Shown: positions 9,339 through 18,421, numbered from the stretch's first letter. The stretch is DNA of 64,000 bases from Mesorhizobium sp. AR10 (GCF_024746795.1 NZ_CP080524.1:744001-808000); one strand, 5' to 3'. Translations and numbers: made by a program. Notes: generated by a model from the letters alone, not told the origin.

Positions 9339-10046
9339 TCAGCCGACGCCGACATAGCGGCGGACGGCCGAGGGGTCGGCGCGCAGCTCCTCGACATCGA
9401 CCGTCTCGCGGTTGCGCCCGTTCTCGATGAAGCAGACGCGATCGGCGACAGACAGCACGGCATCGACGCGCTGCTCGACGAGGATGGTGGAGACGCCCAG
9501 CTCGCGCAGCTTCGACACCGTCTCGCGAATCTTGGCGATCATCGACGGCATCAGGCCTTCGGTCGGCTCGTCGAGCAGAAGCACCTGCGGTTCGATGCAC
9601 AGCGCCCGCGCCATGGCCAGCATCTGCTGTTCGCCGCCCGACAGCGTGCCGGAGCGCTGCCTGAGCCGCTGGCGCAGCAGCGGGAAGAGGTCGAGCACGT
9701 TTTCGCGCGTCGCCTTGCCCTTGCCGCGCGCCATCAGGCCGATCTCGATGTTCTCCGCCACCGTCATCTCGGCAAACAACCGCCTGCCTTGCGGCACGTA
9801 AGCGACGCCGGCCTTCGGCACCTCGTGCGCCGGCAGGCCGGTCAGCTCCTGGCCATCGAGCCTGATCGAACCAGCGCTTGAGGGAACCAGGCCCATGATC
9901 GCCTTCAGCGTCGTCGTCTTGCCGGCGCCGTTGCGGCCGAAAAGGCACAGCACCTCGCCCTTGTTCAGCACGAGGTCGAGGCCGTAGAGAACCTGGACCT
10001 CACCGTAGAAGCAATCGAGCCCTGAGATTACCAACGTCTCAGCCAT
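9339..10046 (-). CDS. Branched-chain-type ABC transporter ATPase LivF-like
   Basis: A 235-residue ABC ATPase. Walker A GRNGAGKT lies at residues 37-44, the signature LSGGEQ at 135-140 and Walker B LLLDEP at 156-161. The short length and the ADRVCFIENGR-type C-terminus fit LivF. It is the last gene of the set permease-permease-LivG-LivF and overlaps livG by 8 bases. Its stop codon abuts that of the convergent antiporter gene. It energises uptake of the ligand bound by the substrate-binding protein encoded at 12822-14126. The neighbouring heterocycle operon suggests the ligand may be a pathway substrate rather than an amino acid (inference). Confidence 0.9.
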   Translation of the reverse strand: MAETLVISGLDCFYGEVQVLYGLDLVLNKGEVLCLFGRNGAGKTTTLKAIMGLVPSSAGSIRLDGQELTGLPAHEVPKAGVAYVPQGRRLFAEMTVAENIEIGLMARGKGKATRENVLDLFPLLRQRLRQRSGTLSGGEQQMLAMARALCIEPQVLLLDEPTEGLMPSMIAKIRETVSKLRELGVSTILVEQRVDAVLSVADRVCFIENGRNRETVDVEELRADPSAVRRYVGVG

Positions 10047-10767
10047 GGGTGGTCCCCAGATAGGCGTCCTGCACCTCGGCGTTGGCGCGAACGTGCTCGG
10101 GTGTTCCTTCGGCGAGAATTTTGCCGGCGTTGAAAACGGTGATGCGGTCGGCGAGTTGCATGACCACCGGCATGTTGTGCTCGATCAGAAGCACGGTAGC
10201 GCTTTTGGCGATCTCGCGCACGAGTTCGATGAAATTGTCGATCTCGCTGTCGGCCAGCCCTTGCGTCGGCTCGTCGAGGATCAGCAGGCGCGGTTTCAGC
10301 GCCAGTCCCATCGCCACTTCGAGCAGGCGCTGGTGGCCATAGGACAGCTGTCCGGCCGGCATGTGGGCGCGGTCGGCGAGGCCGGTGCGCTCGAGCGCCG
10401 CCATGACGCCGGCGTGCACCGCGCCCTTCGAGCGGCCATCGGTCAGCGTGCGCTGCACCGGCAGCGCCACATTGTCGTAAGCGGTGAGATTGGCAAACAC
10501 ACTGGTGATCTGAAAAGTGTAGGCGACGCCGAGGCGAACCCTGGCGTAGGCCGGCAGACTGGTGATGTCGGCGCCATCGAAGACGATCATGCCGGAGGAC
10601 GGCTGGATGCGGCCGCTGACCAGGCTGACGAAGGTGGTCTTGCCGGCACCGTTGGGGCCGATGACGGCGCGGATCTCGCCGGGCATCAGCGCGAAATCGA
10701 CCCCATCGACGGCACGCAGGCCGCCGAAATTGCGCGACAGGCCTTTGGTAGTCAGCAGCGGCATCAT
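10039..10767 (-). CDS. Branched-chain-type ABC transporter ATPase LivG-like
   Basis: A 242-residue ABC ATPase with Walker A GPNGAGKT at residues 37-44, an LSYGHQR signature variant and Walker B LLILDEP. Tyrosine replaces the usual second glycine position of the LSGG signature, a change common in LivG-like proteins of this importer class. The ATG at 10767 (followed by a second ATG) overlaps the stop of the livM-like gene. A much longer open reading frame continues upstream in the same frame, but it runs antiparallel in phase with the permease and is not coding. It pairs with LivF as the nucleotide-binding heterodimer. Confidence 0.9.
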   Translation of the reverse strand: MMPLLTTKGLSRNFGGLRAVDGVDFALMPGEIRAVIGPNGAGKTTFVSLVSGRIQPSSGMIVFDGADITSLPAYARVRLGVAYTFQITSVFANLTAYDNVALPVQRTLTDGRSKGAVHAGVMAALERTGLADRAHMPAGQLSYGHQRLLEVAMGLALKPRLLILDEPTQGLADSEIDNFIELVREIAKSATVLLIEHNMPVVMQLADRITVFNAGKILAEGTPEHVRANAEVQDAYLGTTHG

Positions 10768-11726
10768 GGCAGCCACCCAAGCCAGCGCTGGCGAATGCTG
10801 CCCAGAATGCCCTTGGGGAAAAACAAGACCAGCAGGATGAGGGCAATGCCGACAATCAGCAGATAGGCCGAGGTGAAGCCGCTGGTGACGTCGACGACAT
10901 AGTACATGAACAGCGTGCCGATCAGCGGCCCAAGCGTCGTGGCGGCCCCGCCCAGCAGCACCCAGAGCAGCGGCAGGATGGAATATTGCACCGAGGCGAA
11001 GCTCGAGCCGACATAGCCGAACAGCAGCGCGTAGGCAGCGCCCGACGCCGCGCATATGGTGCCGGAGAGGACGACCGCGGCGAGCTTGTTGGAGAACGTG
11101 TCGTAGCCAAGCATTTTTGTCCGCTCCTCGTTCTCGCGGATGGCGACCAGCACGCGGCCGTGCCTGGAACGAACAATGGCCAGCGTGACCAGCAGCACGA
11201 TCGAGAACAGCGCCAAGGCGCTCATGTAGCGCACGGTCGGGTTGGTGAGATCGAGCGATGTCGTGCCGAAGCTGAGCACGCGCGCCGGCTGCGGCACGAC
11301 CATGCCCTGGTCGCCGCCGGTCCATGACGCGAAATAGAGGATGACGAGATAGAACACCTGGGCAAACATCATGGTGACGATCATGAAGGCGACGCCGGTG
11401 GTGCGCAGCGCCAGCAGGCCGATCACCAGCGCCAGAAGCGCGCCGCAGGCCAGCCCGGCGGCGAAAGCGGCCGGCACATTCCAGCCGAGATGGATGACGC
11501 TTAGGCCCGCACCGTAGAGCCCGGCGGCAAAGAACATGGCATGGCCGAGGCTGAGCAGCCCGACATAGCCGAACAGCATGTTGTAGCCCATGGCGAAGAC
11601 CGCCAGCACCATGATGCGGGCGAGCAGGCCGTGATGATATTCCGGCAGGACGAAGCTCAGGGCGAAGAGCAGGGCGACAACACCGAGATGCAGCGCATAG
11701 GGCTTTGCCGGCAAAGCATCCGTCAT
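10764..11726 (-). CDS. Branched-chain-type ABC transporter permease LivM-like
   Basis: A 320-residue inner-membrane permease with eight or more hydrophobic helices. The cytoplasmic coupling loop reads RSRHGRVLVAIRENEERTKMLGYD, the hallmark of LivM-type permeases (GRxxxAIRENExxAxxxG). The gene overlaps both livH and livG by four bases, so the set is translationally coupled. It forms the membrane channel with the LivH-like subunit. Confidence 0.9.
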   Translation of the reverse strand: MTDALPAKPYALHLGVVALLFALSFVLPEYHHGLLARIMVLAVFAMGYNMLFGYVGLLSLGHAMFFAAGLYGAGLSVIHLGWNVPAAFAAGLACGALLALVIGLLALRTTGVAFMIVTMMFAQVFYLVILYFASWTGGDQGMVVPQPARVLSFGTTSLDLTNPTVRYMSALALFSIVLLVTLAIVRSRHGRVLVAIRENEERTKMLGYDTFSNKLAAVVLSGTICAASGAAYALLFGYVGSSFASVQYSILPLLWVLLGGAATTLGPLIGTLFMYYVVDVTSGFTSAYLLIVGIALILLVLFFPKGILGSIRQRWLGWLP

Positions 11727-12604
11727 CGCGATGCCGTCCCGAACAGGCCCTGCGGCCGAAACACCAGCACCATGGCGACCAGCATCGTAGCGATGATCTT
11801 GGCCAGCGTCGGCGAGAAGAACACCGAGATGATGCCGTCGGACAGGCCAATGAGTACGGCGGCAACGACGGTGCCGCGCAGCGAACCCAACCCGCCGATG
11901 ATGACAACGATGAACGACAGCAGCAGCGGGTCCTGCCCCATCAGATAATGTGCCTGGCTGATCGGCACGATCAGCACTGCAGCCACCGCCGCCAGCATGG
12001 CGCCGAGCGCAAAGACGCCGGCATAGACCCGGCCGACCGGAATGCCGAAGGCCTGCGCCGTCTCGCTGTCATATTGCGTGGCGCGCATGACGAGACCGAT
12101 CTTCGTGCGTGTCAGCACGAACCATGTCGCGAGCAGCAGAAAAGAGGATGCGGCGATGATCGACAGCTTGTAGCCGGAATAGCCGAACCACGGCAGAAGG
12201 ATGCGGTAGCTGAAGGGCGGCTCCACGGGCCGCGCTTCCGGACCGTAGAAGGTCAGCGCCAGCTGCTGGATAATGTAGAGCATGCCGATGGTGGCGACGA
12301 TGGTGGCTTCGGGATTGTAGTTGAGCCGGCGCAGCACCAGCCGCTCGGCGACGAGGGCGATGGCGCCGACGATCAGCGGCGCCAGCACCAGTGCCGCCAG
12401 GAAGCCAAGCGCCGGATGACCTGATATCGCCGTGCTGATCGCCCAGGCAAGCACCGCGCCCAGCATGAAGAACTCGCCATGCGCCACGTTGACAACGCGC
12501 ATGACGCCGAACACCAGCGACAGGCCAAGCGCCGTCAGCGCCAGCACGGCGGAGGTGACGAGGCCTTCTAGGGCGGCGAGGAGGAGGTGTGGTCCGAAGT
12601 GCAT
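11723..12604 (-). CDS. Branched-chain-type ABC transporter permease LivH-like
   Basis: A 293-residue permease. The N-terminal helices include LGLSLVFGVMRVVNVAHGEF, typical of LivH, and the coupling loop reads RTKIGLVMRATQYDSETAQAFG. It is the first permease gene after the binding-protein gene, from which it is separated by 217 bases holding a long inverted repeat. No strong ribosome binding site is visible before the ATG at 12604. Transcription probably comes from the promoter upstream of the binding-protein gene, with the repeat lowering expression of the membrane genes. Confidence 0.9.
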   Translation of the reverse strand: MHFGPHLLLAALEGLVTSAVLALTALGLSLVFGVMRVVNVAHGEFFMLGAVLAWAISTAISGHPALGFLAALVLAPLIVGAIALVAERLVLRRLNYNPEATIVATIGMLYIIQQLALTFYGPEARPVEPPFSYRILLPWFGYSGYKLSIIAASSFLLLATWFVLTRTKIGLVMRATQYDSETAQAFGIPVGRVYAGVFALGAMLAAVAAVLIVPISQAHYLMGQDPLLLSFIVVIIGGLGSLRGTVVAAVLIGLSDGIISVFFSPTLAKIIATMLVAMVLVFRPQGLFGTASR

Positions 12605-12631
12605 CGTTTATGCGCCAACGAGTGCGCGAGG

Positions 12632-12789
12632 CACCCCCCTCTGCCCTGCCGGGCATCTCCCCCTCAAGGGGGGAGATCGACTGTCGCGACGGCTTTCGCC
12701 AATCGCCAAGGTCGACAGGTGATCGCCATCGCAGGAACTGCCAATCTCCCCCCTTGAGGGGGAGATGTCCGGCAGGACAAAGGGGGGTG
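12632..12789. repeat. Long inverted repeat, copy 1 (intergenic palindrome family)
   Basis: Two arms of about 46 bases (12632-12677 and 12744-12789) are near-perfect inverted copies. They begin with a C-run plus CTGCCCTGCCGGGCATCT and end in the mirrored form with a G-run. Each arm also folds on itself (CTCCCCCTCAAGGGGGGAG). A second copy of the same element lies at 15701-15862. The element sits inside the importer operon, between the binding protein and LivH, where its hairpin may act as an attenuator or RNA stabiliser. Confidence 0.8.
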
Positions 12790-12821
12790 GGCCGAAGGGC
12801 ACTGCGCTTAAAGAACTAAGC

Positions 12822-14126
12822 TCACAGCGCCTGCGTCGTATAATCCCCTTCCGGCTCGTAGAGCCCGTCCTCGATCTTGGTCTTGTGGACGACCTTTAAC
12901 TTGCCGCCTTCGACCTTGGAGATGTTCTGGATGCCGAAGCACTGGTGGATCTTGCCGTTGAAGGTTTTTGGTCCCTGCGGATGCTCCGGCCCTTCGGCGA
13001 ACTCGGTCAGGGCCTCGGTCGCCTCGACCAGCTTGGCGCGGTCTTCCGGCCCCTTGTAGCCGGCATCCTCCATCGCCTTCTTGACGACGTAGAGCGTTTC
13101 CCAGCAGCCGAACATGTGGGCGGCGGTGGAGACGTCCTTGGGATCGCCGACGGCAGCGCCATTGTCGTCGATCCCGACGGCGGCGCGATAGGCTTTTTGC
13201 GCAGCACTATCATCGGCCTGCGCATAGCGTGGCGAGCCTTCCCAGAAATGGCTGCCATCGAGGAATTCGAGGCCGGGGCTGTTGATGTCGGTGGCTTCGA
13301 GCGAATCGATGAAGCCGAACAGCTGCGGGCGGTTGGAGCCGTAGAATTCGCCGAGTTCCTTGACGAAGGTGAGCACAGCCGGGCCAACCATGACGTGGTA
13401 GATGACCTCGGTTTCGGCCGGTATCTGCGGGAAGTATTTGGTGAAGGACGATTCCGTCGGCGGGATGGCAATCTGGGCGATGACGTCGGCGCCTTGCGCC
13501 TTCAGCGCCGGCGGCAGGTAGTCGCGATGGTCGTAGCCGAAGGCGAAATCGGGGAAGATCTGCGTCACCTTCTTGCCGGCATTGGCCGCAATCCACGGCG
13601 CCATCGACTGGATCTGGCTCTTCACGTCGGTAATGCCGGGCTGGAAGACGTAGCGGTTGAGCTTGGTCGAGGCGACGTGGTGGCCTTCGCTGACAACGAA
13701 ATAGGGAATCTTGGCCTCGCCGGCGGCCGGCGCCGAGCCGATGACGACATGCGAGAACAGCGTGCCGAAGACGATGTCGGTCTTGTGCTGGGTGGCAAAC
13801 TTGCCGACCACCTCGGCGCCACGGCCGGGATCGGTGCCGTCATCCTCTATGATCACTTCGACCGGGCGGCCGTTGATGCCGCCAGCGTCGTTGATCGCCT
13901 TCACCGCTGCGGCGGTGGTCTTCTCGTACCAGCGGCCATAGGCGGCGCCGATGCCGGTGCGGTGCGACTGGAAGCCGATCTTGATCGGCGCCGAACTCTG
14001 CGCCTGGCTGTAACGGACGAAGCCCGGGGCGACGGCAAGGCCGGCGCCTGCAGCCAAACCCTTCAGTGCGGTGCGGCGGGTAAGAGCGTTTTTGGAGAGA
14101 TCGAAAAACCCATTCTTGTCAGTCAC
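12822..14126 (-). CDS. ABC transporter substrate-binding protein, branched-chain amino acid type, TAT-exported
   Basis: A 434-residue periplasmic binding protein of the Leu/Ile/Val class (Peripla_BP_6). The N-terminus carries a twin-arginine signal, TRRTALKGLAAGAGLAVAPG, followed by a cleavage-like AQS site. The mature part opens IKIGFQSHRTGIGAAYG, as in urea, amide and aromatic-acid binders of this class. I chose the GTG at 14126 because AGGGGAA precedes it and the signal peptide then starts normally; the longer reading adds 29 residues without signal character. It supplies ligand to the LivHMGF-like genes downstream. The ligand is unknown. Confidence 0.88.
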   Translation of the reverse strand: MTDKNGFFDLSKNALTRRTALKGLAAGAGLAVAPGFVRYSQAQSSAPIKIGFQSHRTGIGAAYGRWYEKTTAAAVKAINDAGGINGRPVEVIIEDDGTDPGRGAEVVGKFATQHKTDIVFGTLFSHVVIGSAPAAGEAKIPYFVVSEGHHVASTKLNRYVFQPGITDVKSQIQSMAPWIAANAGKKVTQIFPDFAFGYDHRDYLPPALKAQGADVIAQIAIPPTESSFTKYFPQIPAETEVIYHVMVGPAVLTFVKELGEFYGSNRPQLFGFIDSLEATDINSPGLEFLDGSHFWEGSPRYAQADDSAAQKAYRAAVGIDDNGAAVGDPKDVSTAAHMFGCWETLYVVKKAMEDAGYKGPEDRAKLVEATEALTEFAEGPEHPQGPKTFNGKIHQCFGIQNISKVEGGKLKVVHKTKIEDGLYEPEGDYTTQAL

Positions 14127-14224
14127 GGCAGTTCCCCTGTTTTTGAGTTTTGACCAATGGCTGGAGCACAGCGGACCACACTTGGCGAGAGGTCCGAAAT
14201 TGCATGTGTACAAACTAAATCACC

Positions 14225-14251
14225 AAAGCCCGAGCATGGCAAGCGGGCTTT
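14225..14251 (-). terminator. Hairpin, likely terminator of the 14280-15701 gene
   Basis: AAAGCCCG at 14225-14232 pairs with CGGGCTTT at 14244-14251 around an 11-base loop. On the minus strand the hairpin falls 29-55 bases after the stop codon of the membrane-protein gene and is followed by a short T-containing stretch. It would separate that gene from the binding-protein gene, which begins at 14126. Confidence 0.5.
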
Positions 14252-14279
14252 CCACCTAGGCATTAAAGCCGGCCTTGCG

Positions 14280-15701
14280 TCATCCGGCGGTCGGCGTGGC
14301 AAGCAGCCAGAGGCCGAAGACGGTGTAGGCGATCATCAACACGGTAAGCGGCAACTGGCTGAGCGCGGCGCGCGTGGGAACCGGGTGCAGCCGCCAGGCA
14401 AAACCATGGGCGACGAGAACCGCGAGCATGTGGCCGGCAATGATGGCACCGGCCTGAAAATTCCACAGCCACCAGGCCGAGCCGGCGCCGGTGACCATGC
14501 CGGCTTCGATCTGCATGTCGGCGGTGCCGAACAGGTTCCAACCCAGCGCAAACGGATCGGACAGGGCGGCCAACGCATATTGGCCATCGACGAGCAACGC
14601 CGTCAGATAGTGTGCGAAATGATAGGCGAGTGCTATCGGCACGATCGACCAGACCAGCAGCCCGGCTGCTTGACTGAAAGGATGCTGGCTGGCGGCAAGA
14701 CGTTGGCCGAGGACGACGGCAAGCGCGAACACTGCCGCAAGCAGGACAAAGGTCAGCACGAGGCCGAAACTGCCTAAGCCGATCAGCGCCGTACGGCCGG
14801 GAAACTCCAGCGGGTTGATGCCGAACAGACCGAGCCAGAAGAAGGTTTTCGAAAGGCCGTCGAACGAGACCGATGACAGGCTGAGCAGCAGGAAAGCGAT
14901 GCCGCTGAGCGCCAGCGGTTCGGCGTTGAGCAGCTTCGCGCCCGGCCAGCACAGGTTCAGCCTGCCGTCTTCACCGCGCTCGACGATTGCGAAGCGCGCC
15001 ACCATGGCGAAGAAAACGGTCAGGAACTCGCCGCTGCGGCTCCAGTCGCGGTAGCCGAACATCAGCATGGCAACAAAACTCAGCAGCCAGTAAAGGCCCG
15101 ACGCCCGTGCCAGCCGCCAGGGATCGTCGGGCGCTGGGTCGATCAACTCGAACCAGGCGAAGGCGAAGAACAGCACGACGGCCGGCCAGTAGCCGAGCCA
15201 GGGAGGCAGCCGCGATTCCTGCGTTTCGTCGCCACGACGGCCGATCAGGCGGGTGGTGATACGCCATGGCCCGTACCATGGGTTCAGCCACGACCAGAGA
15301 TCGCCAAGCAAGCCTTGCAGCAAGGCAAGTCCGACCCAGAGCAGCGTCCAGATCACCAGAGGCAGCGGGTTGGAAAGCGGATCGCGACTGCCGAACAGGC
15401 CGGCGGCCATGAGAACTGCAAAGCCGGCAAAGGATAGCAGGCTGACAGCAGTCCGTGCGCCGTCGCCAAATGCGAAAAACGGCAGGCGCCGCCGCCAAAA
15501 GCGGTCGAGCGCGTCTGGCGGCAGGAGCGCCAACGCCAGGAAGCTGGCGGCAACGGCGAGCGCGCCGCCGGCGACGTAGTAACCGGTGGGCAGCAACAGG
15601 ACGTGGCCGCGGTCGGAGGCGTGGGCGAAGGCGGGGGTGGGGAGGAACGACGCGATGAGAGCCGAACAGACGAAATATTTTCGCCCGCCGTGATCCTTCA
15701 C
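14280..15701 (-). CDS. Integral membrane protein of unknown function with signal peptide
   Basis: A polytopic membrane protein of about 473 residues. After a signal-like segment ending PTPAFAHAS come 10-12 hydrophobic helices separated by arginine-rich loops, with SDRGHVLLLPTGYYVAGGA at the mature start. The open frame extends upstream to 15893 through the whole palindromic repeat. That extension translates to low-complexity pieces such as SPLEGEMSGRTEGG, which are the repeat and not protein, so I start at the GTG at 15701. The G-run of the repeat arm sits 4-9 bases before this GTG and would serve as its ribosome binding site. It may be related to membrane proteins annotated in rhizobia as fenitrothion hydrolase-like, but I am not sure. 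No catalytic motif is evident. Confidence 0.65.
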   Translation of the reverse strand: MKDHGGRKYFVCSALIASFLPTPAFAHASDRGHVLLLPTGYYVAGGALAVAASFLALALLPPDALDRFWRRRLPFFAFGDGARTAVSLLSFAGFAVLMAAGLFGSRDPLSNPLPLVIWTLLWVGLALLQGLLGDLWSWLNPWYGPWRITTRLIGRRGDETQESRLPPWLGYWPAVVLFFAFAWFELIDPAPDDPWRLARASGLYWLLSFVAMLMFGYRDWSRSGEFLTVFFAMVARFAIVERGEDGRLNLCWPGAKLLNAEPLALSGIAFLLLSLSSVSFDGLSKTFFWLGLFGINPLEFPGRTALIGLGSFGLVLTFVLLAAVFALAVVLGQRLAASQHPFSQAAGLLVWSIVPIALAYHFAHYLTALLVDGQYALAALSDPFALGWNLFGTADMQIEAGMVTGAGSAWWLWNFQAGAIIAGHMLAVLVAHGFAWRLHPVPTRAALSQLPLTVLMIAYTVFGLWLLATPTAG

Positions 15702-15862
15702 ACCCCCCTCTGTCCTGCCGGACATCTCCCCCTCAAGGGGGGAGATCGGCTGGCATATCGGCTTTCGCAAATCTTCAGCGTTGCTGCAGTAGAGGCGCCC
15801 CTCGAACGAACTGCCAATCTCCCCCCTTGAGGGGGAGATGTCCGGCAGGACAGAGGGGGGTG
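15701..15862. repeat. Long inverted repeat, copy 2 (intergenic palindrome family)
   Basis: Arms at 15701-15746 and 15817-15862 are inverted copies of each other and nearly identical to the arms at 12632-12789, while the 70-base centres differ. Two copies 3 kb apart therefore bracket the binding-protein gene and the membrane-protein gene. The left arm abuts the start codon of the membrane-protein gene and supplies a G-rich Shine-Dalgarno-like run. Confidence 0.8.
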
Positions 15863-15927
15863 GGCGGGAACTCACGCTATCCGAGATTTCCATCTTAACC
15901 GGAGGGCGAAATTGATCCGTCGGACCC

Positions 15928-17232
15928 TCACACCTTGACCAGCTGCTCCACGCGATCCTTGGCCCCGAAGATGCGCAGATAGCGCTCGATCTCCTTCAAA
16001 TCCCCCGTAGCCTTGGCCGGATTGTCGGACAGCTTGACCGCCGGCCTTCCATTGGCCTCGGTGACCTTGCAGACCAGCGAGATGGCGTCGAGGCTGTTGG
16101 TTTCGGTTGGCGCGCAGCCTTCGAAATCATTGGTCAGATTGGTGCCCCAGCCGAAGGACATGCGCACCTTGCCGCGGAAATGGCGGTAGGTTTCCTCGAT
16201 GGTCTCCACTTCGAGCCCGTCGGAGAAGATGAGCAGCTTCTGCTTGGGGTCCCGGCCCTTTTCGCGCCACCAGGAAATGATCTTCTCACCGCCTTCGATC
16301 GGCGGTGCGCTATCCGGGCGAAAGCCGGTCCAGTCGGCGACCCAGTCCGGCGCGTCGCGCAGGAACGAAGCGGTGCCGAAGGCATCGGGCAGGACGATCA
16401 GCAGATTGCCGCCATAGTAGCGCTGCCAGTCCTGCAGCACCTTGTATGGCGACTGTTTCAATTCCTTTTCCGAATTGGCGAGTGCGGCAAACACCATCGG
16501 CAGTTCATGCGCATTGGTGCCGAGCGCTTCGAGGTCGTTGTCCATGGCGAGCAGCACATTGGAGGTACCGGTAAAAGCCTCGCCGATGCCTTCCTTCAGC
16601 GCTTCGACGCACCAGCGCTGCCACAGGAAAGAATGGCGGCGGCGCGTGCCGAAGTCGGAAATACGGATGCCGGGCAGCGCCTTCAGCCGCTCGGTCTTGG
16701 CCCACATCTTGGCTTTGGCGCGGGCATAGAGCACGTCGAGCGCGAAGGGGCCGAAGGCCCGCATGGCGGCGCGAGATCGGAGTTCATTGATAATTGCCAG
16801 CGCAGGAATCTCCCACAGCGTCGTGTACATCCACGGGCCGCTGAAGGTGAGCTCATACTGGCCATCGCGCTTGGAAAGCTCGTATTCGGGCAACCGGAAA
16901 TTCTCGAGCCAGGCGAGGAATTCCGGTTCGAAGATCTGCTTGCGGCCGTAGAAATTGTTACCCCCCAGCCAGATCATCTCCTTCTTCGAGAAGCGCAGCG
17001 TGCGGGCATGATCGAGCTGATCGCGCAGCTCGCCTTCGTCGATCTCGTCGGCGAGGCGGACCGAGGTGGTGCGGTTGATCAGTGAGAAAGTGGTGTCGAC
17101 CTTGGGGTACATGCCCCAGATCATCTGCAGCATCAAAAGCTTGTAGAAATCGGTGTCGAGCAGACTGCGGACGATCGGGTCGAGCTTCCAAGTGTGGTTG
17201 TAGACACGCCGCGCTATATCGGTCTTTGCCAT
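15928..17232 (-). CDS. pncB: Nicotinate phosphoribosyltransferase
   Basis: A 434-residue enzyme of the Preiss-Handler pathway that joins nicotinate and PRPP, using ATP, to give nicotinate mononucleotide. The N-terminus [21 protein letters not shown] is diagnostic for PncB. The autophosphorylated histidine is His242 in [18 protein letters not shown] near residue 195 and the [11 protein letters not shown] phosphate-binding segment near the C-terminus are intact. Length is as expected for the bacterial enzyme. Together with pncA at 7269 the window encodes both salvage steps from nicotinamide to NaMN, close to an operon that may break down nicotinate. Confidence 0.95.
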   Translation of the reverse strand: MAKTDIARRVYNHTWKLDPIVRSLLDTDFYKLLMLQMIWGMYPKVDTTFSLINRTTSVRLADEIDEGELRDQLDHARTLRFSKKEMIWLGGNNFYGRKQIFEPEFLAWLENFRLPEYELSKRDGQYELTFSGPWMYTTLWEIPALAIINELRSRAAMRAFGPFALDVLYARAKAKMWAKTERLKALPGIRISDFGTRRRHSFLWQRWCVEALKEGIGEAFTGTSNVLLAMDNDLEALGTNAHELPMVFAALANSEKELKQSPYKVLQDWQRYYGGNLLIVLPDAFGTASFLRDAPDWVADWTGFRPDSAPPIEGGEKIISWWREKGRDPKQKLLIFSDGLEVETIEETYRHFRGKVRMSFGWGTNLTNDFEGCAPTETNSLDAISLVCKVTEANGRPAVKLSDNPAKATGDLKEIERYLRIFGAKDRVEQLVKV

Positions 17233-17312
17233 ATCTCGATGCCGCCTTCGCTGCTCGCTCTTGAAGCGCTTCGCGCCGAAACGAGGCGATGCGCTTCAAG
17301 TCTTAAGTTTTA

Positions 17313-17358
17313 TGCATGTCGTTTCCCAAAACCGCTGCGCACTTTTGGGCGACATGCA
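17313..17358. repeat. Dispersed palindromic repeat (TGCATGTCG family), copy 1
   Basis: TGCATGTCG at the left pairs with CGACATGCA at the right around a centre containing CCCAAAA and TTTTGGG, giving a hairpin with an internal loop. A second copy with the same arms and a slightly different centre is at 54776-54822. It lies in the 214-base gap between pncB and the convergently read LysR gene end and may stabilise or end transcripts. Confidence 0.75.
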
Positions 17359-17446
17359 CTGGCCAAATGCCTCTTAGCATTGAATTTTTGAAAGCGCCTC
17401 CCGCTTTGCGGGCTGGCCTGACAAAAAGAAGGCCCTGCGGCCAGGC

Positions 17447-18421
17447 TCAGGACGGGGACTTGGCGCCGATCACGCGCAGCGCCGGGCGCTTCCGGCGAAT
17501 GCCGATGCGGCCCGCCACCGGCGCGTCGGCGCGGCTGTCGGCCTGCTCCTTCTCGGCAAACAGCCAGTCGATGAACAGTTGCACGATCGGCGTCGACTTC
17601 ATCTCGTTGCGGCAGACGACATAGAAATCGTCGACCGCCGGCACCGACAGGCTGAACGGCGCAACAAGCAACCCCCTGGCGAGGAGCGCGCTCGCCGTCA
17701 CTGAATCGCCGAGCGCCACGCCATGGCCATGAACCGCGGCTTCCGTCGACATGCGCGCGTCGCCGAGATGGTGGCGGCGGCCGCGTTCCAGATCCAGCCC
17801 GTCAGCCGCCGCCAGCCAGGTATGCCACTCGCGGCCATCATCGCCATGCAGGAAGACATGATCGGCGAGATCGCGGACGGTGCGGATCGGACGGTTGTTG
17901 ATCAGCGTCGGGCTGACCACCGGGAACAGTTCGAGGCCCGACCATTTGCGCATCCAGCAATCGCTCCAACTGCCGTCGCCATAATGCACACAGACATCGA
18001 TCTGCGGCGCGCGGATGTCCTTGGGGTCGTTGGAGGGGATCAGCGTCAGCCTGATGTCGGGATATTGCGCCATGAAACTGCCCAGTCGTGGCGTCATCCA
18101 CAGCAGCAGCAGGGCCGGCACGCAGGAGACCGAGAGCGTGCCGGCGCTGGCCGGCCTTGTCATGCGCTGCGTGGCGGCGGCGATGCCGTCGAAGGCGGTC
18201 GACACCGCCGGCAGCAGTTCGGCGCCGTGCGGTGTGAGCTTTACCCGCTGACCGGTGCGTTCGAACAGCTTGACGCCAAGCGATTGTTCGAGCGCCTTGA
18301 TCTGGTGGCTGATGGCGCCATGGGTGACGTTCAGCTCGGCCGCCGCCTTGGTCAGCGAGGCGTGGCGCGCCGTCGCCTCGAAGGCGCGCAGCGGATTCAA
18401 GGGGGGCAGACGCTTGGCCAT
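17447..18421 (-). CDS. LysR-family transcriptional regulator (GcvA-like)
   Basis: A 324-residue LysR regulator. The N-terminal helix-turn-helix at roughly residues 20-45 reads ASLTKAAAELNVTHGAISHQ, and the co-inducer domain begins near residue 95 (GTLSVSCVPALLLLWMTPRL). The opening PLNPLRAFEATARH is typical of the GcvA subgroup. The gene is divergent from the ureohydrolase-transporter series starting at 18634, so it most likely controls that series, with two inverted repeats in the gap as binding-site candidates. The C-terminal 40 residues are arginine-rich and longer than usual. Confidence 0.88.
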   Translation of the reverse strand: MAKRLPPLNPLRAFEATARHASLTKAAAELNVTHGAISHQIKALEQSLGVKLFERTGQRVKLTPHGAELLPAVSTAFDGIAAATQRMTRPASAGTLSVSCVPALLLLWMTPRLGSFMAQYPDIRLTLIPSNDPKDIRAPQIDVCVHYGDGSWSDCWMRKWSGLELFPVVSPTLINNRPIRTVRDLADHVFLHGDDGREWHTWLAAADGLDLERGRRHHLGDARMSTEAAVHGHGVALGDSVTASALLARGLLVAPFSLSVPAVDDFYVVCRNEMKSTPIVQLFIDWLFAEKEQADSRADAPVAGRIGIRRKRPALRVIGAKSPS

